DNA of 64,000 bases from Sphingomonas sp. (GTDB lineage: Bacteria > Pseudomonadota > Alphaproteobacteria > Sphingomonadales > Sphingomonadaceae), in NCBI RefSeq assembly GCF_003248515.1, contig NZ_QFOB01000002.1:248001-312000 (forward strand), read 5' to 3'. Made by a program: the position numbers and the translations under genes. Below the pieces are notes generated by a model that saw nothing but the letters and a program-made list of their open reading frames with translations, searched no databases and was not told the DNA's origin. Within the stretch, counting starts at the first letter, position 1. Each line of letters begins with the position of its first letter. Shown one piece after another: positions 17,346 through 26,972 of the stretch.

Positions 17346-20300
17346 CTAGCGCGGCCCGTTCTGCTCGGTCTGGCGGTTATTGTTGGTGGTCCCCGGCGTG
17401 GTCGATCCGGTGGAGCCCGGCGCGCCCGAGGCTCCGTTGGGGGAAGCGCCTCCGTTCGAGCCCGCCGGGTCCGATGCGTCGCCGCCCATGCCGATGCCGC
17501 CACCCCCGTTGGGAACGTTGCCCGGTGCGGCCGGCATGTTCGAATTCGTGCTATTGCCGCCCGCCGCATTGCCCGCGCCATTGCCTGCGCCCGCGCGCTG
17601 ATCGCCGGCATCGCTGCCAACGCCAAGCCCGCCGTCGGTCGCCGGGTTCACGCCGGGCGCGCGTTCGCCCGGCTGCTGCGGCGTGCCCGCATTGGCGCCG
17701 CCGGTGCCCGGCCGTTCGCTGTTGTTGGCCGATCCCGCATCGTTGCCGATCCCGATCATCGTGTCGAAGGGCGATGCCCCGGCGCCGCCTTCTCCGGTGC
17801 CGCCACCGCCCGTCCACAGGCTGTCATTGCCCGCGCCGATCACCGGATCGTCGCTCGCCATATTGTCCGCATCGGTATTGGGCGGGGCCAGCTGGATCAG
17901 GGTCTGGGGGGCGGCGGAGGGCACGGGATCGCCCGGCTTGTTCGAATCCTCGTCCTGATCGTCATCGGTCGAATTGCTGATGACGCCGATCAGGTCCTGC
18001 GGCGGCGCCAGCTGGGCGATGAAGGCCGCGGTGGGAGATGCGCCACTGCACACGCCACTGGATGGCACGCAACCGTTGATGAGGATGTCCGTCGCGTTCG
18101 CGCCCGATCCCGTCTGGGAGATGCTGGCGAGGAAGGCCGCGCCGGTCAGGAAGGTCGTCGGTGTCGTTTGCGTGCGGCCGCTGATGAACACTTCGGGCGG
18201 ATCGTTCGTCGGGAAATCCGCGATGATCACGCCGCCCGTGCCCGTGGTCAGGCCGCGCCGTGCATCGGTGCCGGTGCCGCCGCTATTCTGCACATAGATG
18301 GCGGCGATGCCGCTGCCCGCCGCGATGCCCGAAGGATAAGCGAAACGGATCGTGTTGGCGCTGAGCCAGCCCGTCTCGCTCATATTGCCGTCATTTTCGG
18401 CCAGCCGCGCCTCGCGCGCGTTGGGCGTATCGAGCGTGGCCAGGCTGGTGAGCGCGCTGGCGCTGGCGACGCGCACGATGCGCGCGTCCAGATCCAGCGT
18501 GCCGCCCGGCGCGCCGGCGGCGTTCGTCTGCACGATCGATCCGGTGGGCGTCACCACGTCGATTCCGGCGGCGCGGATGGTGAGCCCGCCCGATCCGTTG
18601 TTCGGAAGATTGAGCAGCTGGACCGCGCCGTTCACCTGCACCTGTCCGGCGGTGAGGATGCTGAACAGGCCGGTGCCCAGATTCTGGAGCGATCCCGCCG
18701 GTGCCGCCGCGCCCGTGCCGTAGAGGGTGAGCGCGCCGATCACGACATCCGGGTTCGCCACGGAACCGTTGGCCGTCTGCGGCAGGTTGAGCGTCACCGA
18801 ACTGGCCTGGATGCGGGAAAGGGCGGCCGCGTCCAGCGAATAGCCGCTCTGGCTGCCCGTGCCGCCGATGAAGCTTCGGCTGGTGCCGCTGTTGGTGAAG
18901 GAAACGGTGCCCGTGCGCGCCAGCGTGCCGATCAGCGCCTGCGGGCCGATGGCGATCGTCTGCGAGGCGAGCGAGATGCCGCTCGCGTCGATCAGGCCGT
19001 TCAGTACTAGGCCCACGCCACTGATCGTCGCGGCGCCGGCGCCCGTGATCGCGCCGTTGATCGTGGTCGTGCCGGCCGAGGCGATGGTGAGCGGTGACGT
19101 GCCCGCCACTGCTTGGGGCGTGATGGCGGGCGTACCCGTCATGGTGATCGTGCCGACGGTAAGGCTGCCGCCCGTGCTGGCGAGATCCACGCCTGCGCTG
19201 CTCGTGGCGCTGCCCAATGTGAGTGCCCCGGTCGATCGCAGGCGAAGGCCCCCGTCGCCCGCGCTTGCATTGGTGACGTTCAGCGCCACGGTGGATCCCA
19301 CGTTCACGGTCGCGCCGCTCAGAGACACCGCACCCGTGGAGCGGAGATCGGTGATCGTGACGGCGCCGGATGCCGCAAGGCTGGTCGTGCCGGTCGCGAT
19401 CAGCGTACCACCGGTCAGGTCGCTGGCCAGCGCGGTCAGGCTGATGTTGCGCGCCGTAAGATTGCCGAAGGCGGGCAGCCGCGCCGCCGACAGGATCAGG
19501 TCCGTGCCGGTGGAATAGGACGCCAGCGTCAGCGTGCTGCCCGAAGACAGGTTGGCTGCGCCGGCGGCGCTGCCGCCATTCACGGTGAGCGCGCCGGTGG
19601 TGCTGACGGTGGCATCGCCGCCGGTGCTGGAAAGCGTGGAGAAAGTGAGGTCGCGCGTCGAGGCGATCGCGACGCTCGCGCCGGTCACGGATGCCGTCGC
19701 CGCGCCGAAATCGCCCGAAACGGCGATCGCGCCGGGCGCCGAAAGGATCGCACTGCCGCTCGCCGTCAGCCGCTGGCCGCTGATTCCGCCGGCGGTGGTG
19801 GTGAGCGCGACATCGGTCCCGCCGATCTGGTCGAACGTGATCGCGCCCGCCGCATTGCCCGTCACCGTGCCGGTCGCGCTGATCGTGCCCAGTGTGAGGG
19901 CGGCGCCGCTGCCGAGCAGCGCATTCGCGCCGCTTGTCGCCGTGGTAACGGTGAGGGGGCCGCCCGCGCTCAGCGCCAGGCCCGCTGTGCCGGCGGTAGC
20001 GCTGGCGATGGTCAGGGTGCCTGTCGAGAAGAGCGAAATACCGTTGCCGCTCGCGGTCACTCCGCCCGTGGAGGAAAGCGCCGAAATGGAAACAATGCCG
20101 GGGGCGGAGAGGAAGGTGGTGCCGGTCGCCGCCAGCGTCTGTCCGCTGATATCACCCGACAGGGCCGTGATCGATACGTTGCGGCCCGACAGCGTCGTGA
20201 AAGCGCTGATGCCGTTGCCACGCAGGATCAGGTCCGATCCCGCGGAATAGGAAGCCAGCGTCAGCGTGCTGCCCGAAGACAGGTTGGCTGCGCCGGTGGC

Positions 20301-23300
20301 GCTGCCGCCATTCACGGTAAGCGCGCCGGTGGTGCTGACGGTGGCATCGCCGCCGGTGCTGGAAAGCGTGGAGAAAGTGAGGTCGCGCGTCGAGGTGATC
20401 GCGACGCTCGCGCCGGTCACGGATGCCGTCGCCGCGCCGAAATCGCCCGAAACGGCGATCGCGCCCGGCGCCGAAAGGATCGCGCTGCCGCTCGCCGTCA
20501 GCCGCTGGCCACTGATTCCGCCGGCGGTGGTGGTGAGCGCGACATCGGTCCCGCCGATCTGGTCGAACGTGATTGCGCCCGCCGCATTGCCCGTCACCGT
20601 GCCGGTCGCGCTGATCGTGCCCAGCGTGAGGGTGTCAGGCGAGGTGAGCGCGATATCGCCGCCACTCGCGCTGGCCGCTCCCGTCGATCGCAAGGCCGCG
20701 ATGGTCACTGCGCCTGGCGTCGAAAGGGTGGTCGTGCCGGTCGCCGTCAGCGACTGGCCCGCTATCGGGCCGGTGGCGGCGGTGAGCGCCACGTTCCTGC
20801 CCGCAAGCGCCGTGAAAGCGCTGATCCCGCTTCCCTGGAGCAGCAGATCGCCGGCCGTGGTGAAGGTGGGTAGCGTGAGCAGGCCATTGGCCGTGAAGGC
20901 ACTGTTGCCGGTCGCGGAGCCGGCGTTCACGGTCAGTGCGCCCTGTGTGGTCAGGATCACGCCGCCGCTCGTGGCGCTGGCATCGGTGAAGGTGAGCGTG
21001 CCGGGCGAGGCGATCTGCACCGATCCGCCCTGCGCGCGCACCGGTCCGCCCGAAGAAAGGCTGGCGATCGTGATCGCGCCCGGAGCTGTCGCAACGGTCG
21101 GGCCGGCCGCCGTGATCGTCTGTGCCGTGATCGCGCCGCCGCTGCTTTCCAGCAGGATGTCCGCACCGCTCGCCGCGCTGGCCACGGTCAGCAGCCCGCC
21201 GGCGCTGAGCGTCATGCCGCCGGTGCCGGCCGTCGCGCTCGTGATCGTCATCGCGGCCGGGGCGAAGAGCGAGATGCCGCTTCCGCTCGCCGTGACGCCG
21301 CCCGTGGACGCCAGCGCGGCAACGGAGACAGTGCCCGGCGCCGAGAGGGTCGTCGTGCCCGTCGCCGTCAGCGCCTGCCCGCCGATATTGCCCGACAGCG
21401 CCGTGATCGAGACGTTGGCGCCAGACAATGCGGTGAAGCTGCCGACGCTGTTGCCCTGCAGCGTCAGATTCCCCGGCGTGGTGAAGGATGTCACCTGTAG
21501 CGCACCGCCCGCCGTGAAGCTGCTATCCGCCGTCGCCCGGCCGATGCCGAAGCTGAGATCGTTCTGCACGGAGATGTTCACGCCGCCGTTGCGGGCGATC
21601 GCATTGGCGAAGGTGAGCGATTCCGTCGAGGCGATCTGCACGCTGCCCGCGTCGACCGAGACGGTCCCCCCCTCCGTGAGATTGGTGACGGAGACGGCGC
21701 CCGCCGCGAAGAGGGAGATCGGTCCCGTCGAGGTGATCGTCTGGACGGAGACGCCCGCATTCGCGCTGCCGAGGATCGTATCCGCACCGATCGTGGCGCT
21801 GGCGATCGAAAGCTGCCCATCGGCAATGGCGAGCAGCCCGCCGCTGCCGATCGAGATGGTGGAGAAGGAGAGATCGCCGGTCGATCGGAAGCTGGCGGAA
21901 GCGGCGGAGGCCGCGACATTCCCGCCCGCGAGCAGATCCGCCACGGTGATGTTGCCGGCCGGTGCCGCAAGCGTCACGCCATTGGGGGTGACGAGCTGGC
22001 CGATGTTGATGCCGCTCGCGCGGATTTCCACATCGCCCGATGCCACCGAGAGCAGCCCGGTCGCGGCGAACGGCCCGGTCAGGAACAGGCCGTTTTCGAA
22101 GCCGTCCACATCCTGGCCGAAGCGCGCCGCGCTGGAGAAGGTCCCGGCCTGCACGGCCCCGGAGATGTTGACGAGAAGATCGCCGCTCGTCGTGACGAAG
22201 CCCTGATTGGGCGCGGAAAGGGAGGCGGCGGAGAGGAGGATGTCGCCCGCCGTCAGCGTGCCGCTGCCGCCGGACGCTCCCGTGATGGAGCCCATGCCGG
22301 CATCGAGCCGGGCGCTGCCCGCCACCGCCATGTCGGTGATGAGCCCGTTATTGCCCAGCACGATGCCGTTATTGGCAAAGACGGTGAGCCCGTCGGCGGC
22401 GATCGTGCCGGCCAACGTCACCGTCGCGGGCGTGCGGTTCGACGTGTCGAGGAAGATCTGGCCGCTCGCCCGCATGTTGCCCAGGCAGAGGGAGCCCGCC
22501 GTACAGTCGGCCGTCAGCAGGCCGCTGTCATTGCCGGTGACACCATTGTCCTGCAGCCCGATCGAGATGTTGCCCCCGCCGAACGTACCGGTCTTGGCCT
22601 GGATCGCGTCCGCATAGATGGAGAGGAACGAATCGAAGGCGTCGATCAGGCCCAGATTGACGAGGCTGCCGGGATTGCTGCCACCCGTTGTGCCGGCCAG
22701 GATCGAAAGGCCGCCGCTGGAGCCGGTCAGCGGGTTCGTTCCGGCCTTCAGCGCGCCGGTCGCCGATACCGTGATATTGTCGCCGGCGATCACGTCGAGC
22801 AGGTTCTGTGACTGGACCTGGCCCGAGACCGAGATGCTGCCCGTGTCCGAAAAGAGCGAGATACGGGCCGCGGCCGAAACATCGCCCGTCACGGTCAGCG
22901 ATCCATTGGTTCTCAGGCCGCCAAAACGGCCCTCATAATAGCCGGCCGAGGCATCGATATAGGCACTATCGCCTGAAAGATCGCCCGATCCGTCGAACAT
23001 GGCGCTGTCGGTGACGGTGGCGTCGGCGATCGTCACGTTCCGGCCGGAAACCAGCGAGATACCGGTCTTCGCCCGCAGCTGGCCAAGCGACAGGTCCCCG
23101 GGCCCCTGGATGGTGAGATAGCCCGCATCCGTGGCGGTTCCCGCCGCGTCCAGATAGGCGGTGTTGGCCGTGATCTCGTTATAATCGATGATGATGCTGC
23201 GGGCCTGGATCGTCGGGTCGGCCAGATTGCCTGCTATCGTCGTGCGCCCGCCCGCCGCCGAGACGAAATCGTCGCTGGCATAGAGCCCGCCGGCGCCCGT

Positions 23301-26300
23301 TGCCGAGATCATGATGTCGGAATCGGTGTCGAGCTGGACGCGGCCGGCGTTGATCCGGTTGTCGATCGTCTGGATGGAAATCCGTGTCCCGGCGTCCTGC
23401 GTGCCCGACGATGTCGCGGTGATGTCCGCGAAGCTCAGCGGGGTGGCTGCTCCGTCGATGGTGTTGCGGATGGTGATGAGGCCGGTCGCGACGCTGCCCG
23501 AGGCATCCAGCGTGGTCGTGCCCGTGACGGTCGAGATTTGCGAGAGCGCGCCGCTGCCGCTCGCCTCGATCAGGATGTTGCCGCCGCTGCCATTGTTGGT
23601 GCCCAGCGTGGAGACGGAGAGGTCTCCGGCGATGAAGAAGGCGCCGGAACTGGCGCTCAGCACCGCGTCTCCGCCGATGTCCGTGCCGCCCGCGCCCGAA
23701 AAGCCCGATCCGGCGACCCCGCTCGTATCGATGGTGATGCCGGATATGGTGATGGTGCTGCCGGTCGCGAACAGGCCGGCGGCGGCGCCCGTGCCATTGC
23801 CGCCCTGGAACAGCCCGTCGCCGCCCGTGCCGCCCGTCAGGATCTGCAACGGCGCGAAATTGAGGCTGGAGCCCGCCTGCGCCTGGATCGACTGGACGCC
23901 GCCGGTGCCGGAACCGGCGCCGCTGGAGAATGCGGTGCCGCCATAGCCGCGCGAATCGAAGGTGCTGGCGCTGCCGAAGCTGATGCCGCTGTTGCCCGTG
24001 GCGAGCAGCGTGATCGCGCCGCCCACGCCATCGGCGGCGCTGCTCGATCCCGATCCGCCATGCGCATAGGCCTGCAGGTTCATCCCGAAGGCGGCGGTCA
24101 CGGTGCTGCCTGCCTGCGAGGTGATCGATATGTCGCCGCCAAAGGCCGCGCTGCCGATCGTGACGAACGGATCGTTGCCGTTGGCGAAGGTGTAGATATT
24201 GGCGAGGCCGAGATTCACGACCGCGCCCGTCGCCGTCACGATCGCATTGCCGGAATCGGAAATGCCGAGCGTGCCGCCGCCCGATCCGCCGCCGATGCCG
24301 CCCTGCGCGGTCGCGGTGATCTGCGTGGTCGTGGCGGCAAGCAGCCCGCCCGTGAAATCGATCGTCGAGTTGCTCCCCGACGCATTGCCGCCGCTGCTGG
24401 GGCTGTTGCCCGATCCTCCGGCGCCGCCGCTCGCCGAACTGTCGAGGTTGAGGCTGCCGACGGTGAGCGCGCCGCCGGTGGATGCCAGCAGCACGGCATT
24501 GCCCGTGGCGGCACCGCCGTCGCCATCGGAGAAATCGCTGGCGCTGCCACTGCCGCCCGCTGCCGCACCCGTCACGATTACGGTGTCGCGCGTGATCGAG
24601 GAGGTTCCGGCCAGGCTGAGCCGGATCGGATCCACGCCATTGCCGCGGCCGATGCCGCCCGTGCCCATCAGCGCCGCTTCGGAAAGGCCGCCCGTTCCGC
24701 CAAGGCCGGTGCCGCTCAGCGTCAGCGATCCGCCGCTCTGCCCGAGTATCCGGCCCGTGCCCGAAAGGAGCATCGCCGCCACGCCGCCCTGGCCCACGCC
24801 GCCATCCCCGGCATTGCCGGTCTGGGTGAAGTTGCCGTAGCCGTCATAGAGCGCGTCGCCGCCGGTTCCGCCCGTGCCATCGGCCATGACGTTGATGCTC
24901 AGCACGGAAACGTCGCCCGCGCTCTGCGACCATTGCGATGTGCCGCCCGATCCCTGGCCGCCGGCGCCGGCATTGTAGAATATGCTGTTGCCGTCGGGGC
25001 CGATCGCCAAGCCGCCATTGCCGCCGGTGCCTGCGCTGGCGAGCACGAGGGTGGTGGCCTGGATCGCGCCGCTCGCGGCCGTCATCGTCAGGCTGGCATT
25101 GCCGCCGGTGCCGTCGCCCGCGAGTGCGCCGGTCGCTGAAATAAGTAATAGACCAGAGCCATCGTAGCAGGACAGGTCGCAGATGGCGTTGCCGCCCTTG
25201 CCGCTCGCATCGATGATGAGTTCGTTCGGCAGATGGAGGAGGGGGTTCGCCTGCGCGCCGGCCTGCATCAGCAGGCTCGCATTGCCGCCCGTGCCTGATC
25301 CGGCGCCATTCTGCACGCTCGTCCCGCCGGAGCCGGCCGCGCTGATGAGCATCGCGGTCGCGTCGATCGTGCCGCCGGACATGACGACGCCTGCGGTTCC
25401 GCCCGTGCCATTGCCGCCGCCATTGAAGCCGGCCCCGCCGAAGGCGTCGGCCGAGACGATGATGCTGCCGCCGATCGATCCCGCCGTGAGGCCCTCGATC
25501 GTGCCGCCATTCACGGCCAGCGTGGCCGTGCCGCCGGTTACGTCACCGCCGAGGCCGCTGTTGGTGTCGCCGTCGCTGCCGTCGATGCCCCGGCTGGTGG
25601 CGTCGATCGTCAGCGTGCTGCCCTGGGCGATGCGCAACGTGCCGTCCACCGTCACGGAGGCCGTTCCGCCGGTCTGTGTGCCTTCGCTGTCGGCGAACTG
25701 GCCACGGACGACGAGATTGCCATCGGACGTGAGGGTCCGTGTCGCGGCGACGTTCAGCGTGGCGCTCTGGCTGCCGATCAGCGTGGCGCCGCCGCCGAAG
25801 CTGAGATCCGCGCCTGTGACGGAGACGTCGATCCGGCCCGCCGCTGCCACCAGCTTCGTGGCGAAGGTGGCGGCCGGGATGGTGATCGAGCTGTCGATCG
25901 CCGTATCGGTCGGCGTGTTATAGCTGTTGTCGAGGAAGGTGGAGACGCCATTGCCCGTCAGCGTGACGATGCCATCCACCGATGTCGCGCCGAGATCATA
26001 GCCCACGCTGCCGCCGAGGAAGATCGCCGCCGCCGTATTTTTCGGCACCGCGACCATATAGGTGTTGCGCGCCGATGCGCTGCCCACGGGGCCGCCGATC
26101 ACGCCGCCCTGGGTGATCGTGTAATTGGGCGAGGATGTGTTGCGCGTGTTCGTGCCCAGCGGAACGCTGATGCCGAACAGGCCGCCATCCATGGAGATAT
26201 CGAGATTGACCTGTTCGCCCGCGATCAGGCCGATCGCGCCGCCCGCGCGGATCGTGCCCTGATTTTCGATCGCGGGCGCCACCAGGCCGATATAATTTTG

Positions 26301-26972
26301 CGCGGTGAGCGTGGCGCCGTTCTGGATCGAAATCTGGCTGCCATTGTCGCCGGGATAGATATTGGTGTCGGTCGTGAGGCCGATCGTGCCGTTTGTGCCG
26401 TCACTGAAGCTGGAGAAGCTCTGTCCGGGCAGATTGTTCGGATCGGGATTGATCGTGGTGAGCAGCAGGCTGCCGACATTGAAGCTGGCGCCGGCGCCGA
26501 CGAGGATGCCACCGGGGCTGTAGAACCAAACATTGCCGCCGGTGGATCCGTTGACGAGCGATACGACGCTGCCGTTGATCTGCATCGCGCGCGGCGATCC
26601 GCTCAGCACGTTGACGACGTTCAGCACGGTGAAGTTGCTGGTCGAGCTGAACGTGGTCGTCGTGCCCGCCTGGATGAAATCGTAGGCGCCCGTCCCGGCC
26701 GGCACGCCCCAGTCGATGATCGCCTGGGGCGTATTGATCTGGACGTTGGTGGTGCCGGTGCCGGTGGTGATTGTCGCGCTCGGCGTGCTGACATTGTCGC
26801 GCACGGTGGGCGTCACGCCCGGATTGACGGATTGCGCGTTGCCCGGCGCGACGATCAGCAGGGCGGAGAGGCCGCCGATCGCGGCCGTGGTATAAAGTTC
26901 CAGCCGGCGGCGGCGCGTGCCCGTTCCCTGTGCTTTCGCTTTGGCGTTCGGCCAGGGGTTCGGATGCCGCAT
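17346..26972 (-). CDS. Giant two-partner-secretion exoprotein (TpsA, filamentous haemagglutinin N-terminal domain)
   Basis: A 3208-residue protein exported by its partner TpsB. Residues 1-50 form an extended signal peptide (basic RRRRLELYTTAAIGGLSALL, cleavage near GNAQS). Residues about 60-200 form the TPS domain with the family hallmark NVWFYSPGGILVGAGASFNV, equivalent to the NPNGI motif of FHA. The rest is a long Gly/Ser/Thr-rich series of beta-helix-like repeats, including near-identical blocks repeated with 244-residue spacing. The last 180 residues are a disordered Gly/Asn/Pro tail ending QTEQNGPR. The start at 26972 overlaps the tpsB stop by one base (TGATG) and follows GGGGGAA; a GTG four codons upstream has no ribosome binding site. 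A surface adhesin or biofilm matrix role is inferred from the family. Confidence 0.93.
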   Translation of the reverse strand: MRHPNPWPNAKAKAQGTGTRRRRLELYTTAAIGGLSALLIVAPGNAQSVNPGVTPTVRDNVSTPSATITTGTGTTNVQINTPQAIIDWGVPAGTGAYDFIQAGTTTTFSSTSNFTVLNVVNVLSGSPRAMQINGSVVSLVNGSTGGNVWFYSPGGILVGAGASFNVGSLLLTTINPDPNNLPGQSFSSFSDGTNGTIGLTTDTNIYPGDNGSQISIQNGATLTAQNYIGLVAPAIENQGTIRAGGAIGLIAGEQVNLDISMDGGLFGISVPLGTNTRNTSSPNYTITQGGVIGGPVGSASARNTYMVAVPKNTAAAIFLGGSVGYDLGATSVDGIVTLTGNGVSTFLDNSYNTPTDTAIDSSITIPAATFATKLVAAAGRIDVSVTGADLSFGGGATLIGSQSATLNVAATRTLTSDGNLVVRGQFADSEGTQTGGTASVTVDGTLRIAQGSTLTIDATSRGIDGSDGDTNSGLGGDVTGGTATLAVNGGTIEGLTAGSIGGSIIVSADAFGGAGFNGGGNGTGGTAGVVMSGGTIDATAMLISAAGSGGTSVQNGAGSGTGGNASLLMQAGAQANPLLHLPNELIIDASGKGGNAICDLSCYDGSGLLLISATGALAGDGTGGNASLTMTAASGAIQATTLVLASAGTGGNGGLAIGPDGNSIFYNAGAGGQGSGGTSQWSQSAGDVSVLSINVMADGTGGTGGDALYDGYGNFTQTGNAGDGGVGQGGVAAMLLSGTGRILGQSGGSLTLSGTGLGGTGGLSEAALMGTGGIGRGNGVDPIRLSLAGTSSITRDTVIVTGAAAGGSGSASDFSDGDGGAATGNAVLLASTGGALTVGSLNLDSSASGGAGGSGNSPSSGGNASGSNSTIDFTGGLLAATTTQITATAQGGIGGGSGGGTLGISDSGNAIVTATGAVVNLGLANIYTFANGNDPFVTIGSAAFGGDISITSQAGSTVTAAFGMNLQAYAHGGSGSSSAADGVGGAITLLATGNSGISFGSASTFDSRGYGGTAFSSGAGSGTGGVQSIQAQAGSSLNFAPLQILTGGTGGDGLFQGGNGTGAAAGLFATGSTITISGITIDTSGVAGSGFSGAGGTDIGGDAVLSASSGAFFIAGDLSVSTLGTNNGSGGNILIEASGSGALSQISTVTGTTTLDASGSVATGLITIRNTIDGAATPLSFADITATSSGTQDAGTRISIQTIDNRINAGRVQLDTDSDIMISATGAGGLYASDDFVSAAGGRTTIAGNLADPTIQARSIIIDYNEITANTAYLDAAGTATDAGYLTIQGPGDLSLGQLRAKTGISLVSGRNVTIADATVTDSAMFDGSGDLSGDSAYIDASAGYYEGRFGGLRTNGSLTVTGDVSAAARISLFSDTGSISVSGQVQSQNLLDVIAGDNITVSATGALKAGTNPLTGSSGGLSILAGTTGGSNPGSLVNLGLIDAFDSFLSIYADAIQAKTGTFGGGNISIGLQDNGVTGNDSGLLTADCTAGSLCLGNMRASGQIFLDTSNRTPATVTLAGTIAADGLTVFANNGIVLGNNGLITDMAVAGSARLDAGMGSITGASGGSGTLTAGDILLSAASLSAPNQGFVTTSGDLLVNISGAVQAGTFSSAARFGQDVDGFENGLFLTGPFAATGLLSVASGDVEIRASGINIGQLVTPNGVTLAAPAGNITVADLLAGGNVAASAASASFRSTGDLSFSTISIGSGGLLAIADGQLSIASATIGADTILGSANAGVSVQTITSTGPISLFAAGAVSVTNLTEGGTVSVDAGSVQIASTESLTFANAIARNGGVNISVQNDLSFGIGRATADSSFTAGGALQVTSFTTPGNLTLQGNSVGSFTALSGANVSITALSGNIGGQALTATGTTTLSAPGTVSVAALASTGGVTASGSGISLFAPAAMTITSATAGTGGMTLSAGGLLTVASAASGADILLESSGGAITAQTITAAGPTVATAPGAITIASLSSGGPVRAQGGSVQIASPGTLTFTDASATSGGVILTTQGALTVNAGSATGNSAFTANGLLTLPTFTTAGDLLLQGSGISAFTALAGRNVALTAATGPIAGQSLTATGTTTLSTPGAVTIAALRSTGAASASGGDIALTSPDTLTLGTISATGTVTGNAAGAITFDQIGGTDVALTTTAGGISGQRLTASGSAILSAPGAIAVSGDFGAATASVTGASVAITSTRDLTFSTLSSTGGDATVSTTGALTVNGGSATGAANLSSGSTLTLASYSAGSDLILRGNGISAFTTLSGRNVSITALSGDISGQTLAATGTTFLSAPGIVSISALSSTGGVTASGNGISLFSTGTLTIASATAGTAGLALSAGGPLTVTTATSGANALLGSGAALTLGTISATGTVTGNAAGAITFDQIGGTDVALTTTAGGISGQRLTASGSAILSAPGAIAVSGDFGAATASVTGASVAIASTRDLTFSTLSSTGGDATVSTTGALTVNGGSAAGAANLSSGSTLTLASYSTGTDLILSAARLPAFGNLTARNISLTALASDLTGGTLIATGTTSLAASGAVTITDLRSTGAVSLSGATVNVGSTVALNVTNASAGDGGLRLRSTGALTLGSATSSAGVDLASTGGSLTVGTITMTGTPAITPQAVAGTSPLTIASAGTTTINGAITGAGAATISGVGLVLNGLIDASGISLASQTIAIGPQALIGTLARTGTVSFTNSGTSRSFIGGTGSQSGYSLDAAALSRIQASSVTLNLPQTANGSVANPDVVIGALTLYGTGAAAPAGSLQNLGTGLFSILTAGQVQVNGAVQLLNLPNNGSGGLTIRAAGIDVVTPTGSIVQTNAAGAPGGTLDLDARIVRVASASALTSLATLDTPNAREARLAENDGNMSETGWLSANTIRFAYPSGIAAGSGIAAIYVQNSGGTGTDARRGLTTGTGGVIIADFPTNDPPEVFISGRTQTTPTTFLTGAAFLASISQTGSGANATDILINGCVPSSGVCSGASPTAAFIAQLAPPQDLIGVISNSTDDDQDEDSNKPGDPVPSAAPQTLIQLAPPNTDADNMASDDPVIGAGNDSLWTGGGGTGEGGAGASPFDTMIGIGNDAGSANNSERPGTGGANAGTPQQPGERAPGVNPATDGGLGVGSDAGDQRAGAGNGAGNAAGGNSTNSNMPAAPGNVPNGGGGIGMGGDASDPAGSNGGASPNGASGAPGSTGSTTPGTTNNNRQTEQNGPR
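19491..19900 (+). repeat. Direct repeat copy 1 inside tpsA
   Basis: About 410 bp that recur at 20223-20632 in the same frame with roughly a dozen base differences by eye, clustered near one end. The offset is 732 bp, or 244 codons. This is far closer than the general repeat similarity in the protein, pointing to recent duplication or gene conversion. Confidence 0.85.
20223..20632 (+). repeat. Direct repeat copy 2 inside tpsA
   Basis: Second copy of the 410-bp block starting at 19491, in the same reading frame. Sequence beyond both ends diverges abruptly, which gives the duplicated block defined limits. Shorter, less similar copies of its parts occur further along the gene, for example around 21340-21420. 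Confidence 0.85.

Noticed and set aside
17346..26972. The repeated blocks of tpsA and the RTX gene as a possible CRISPR or satellite array
   Set aside because: Repeats are in frame, of varied length, and encode beta-helix or RTX motifs; there are no uniform short repeats with unique spacers.
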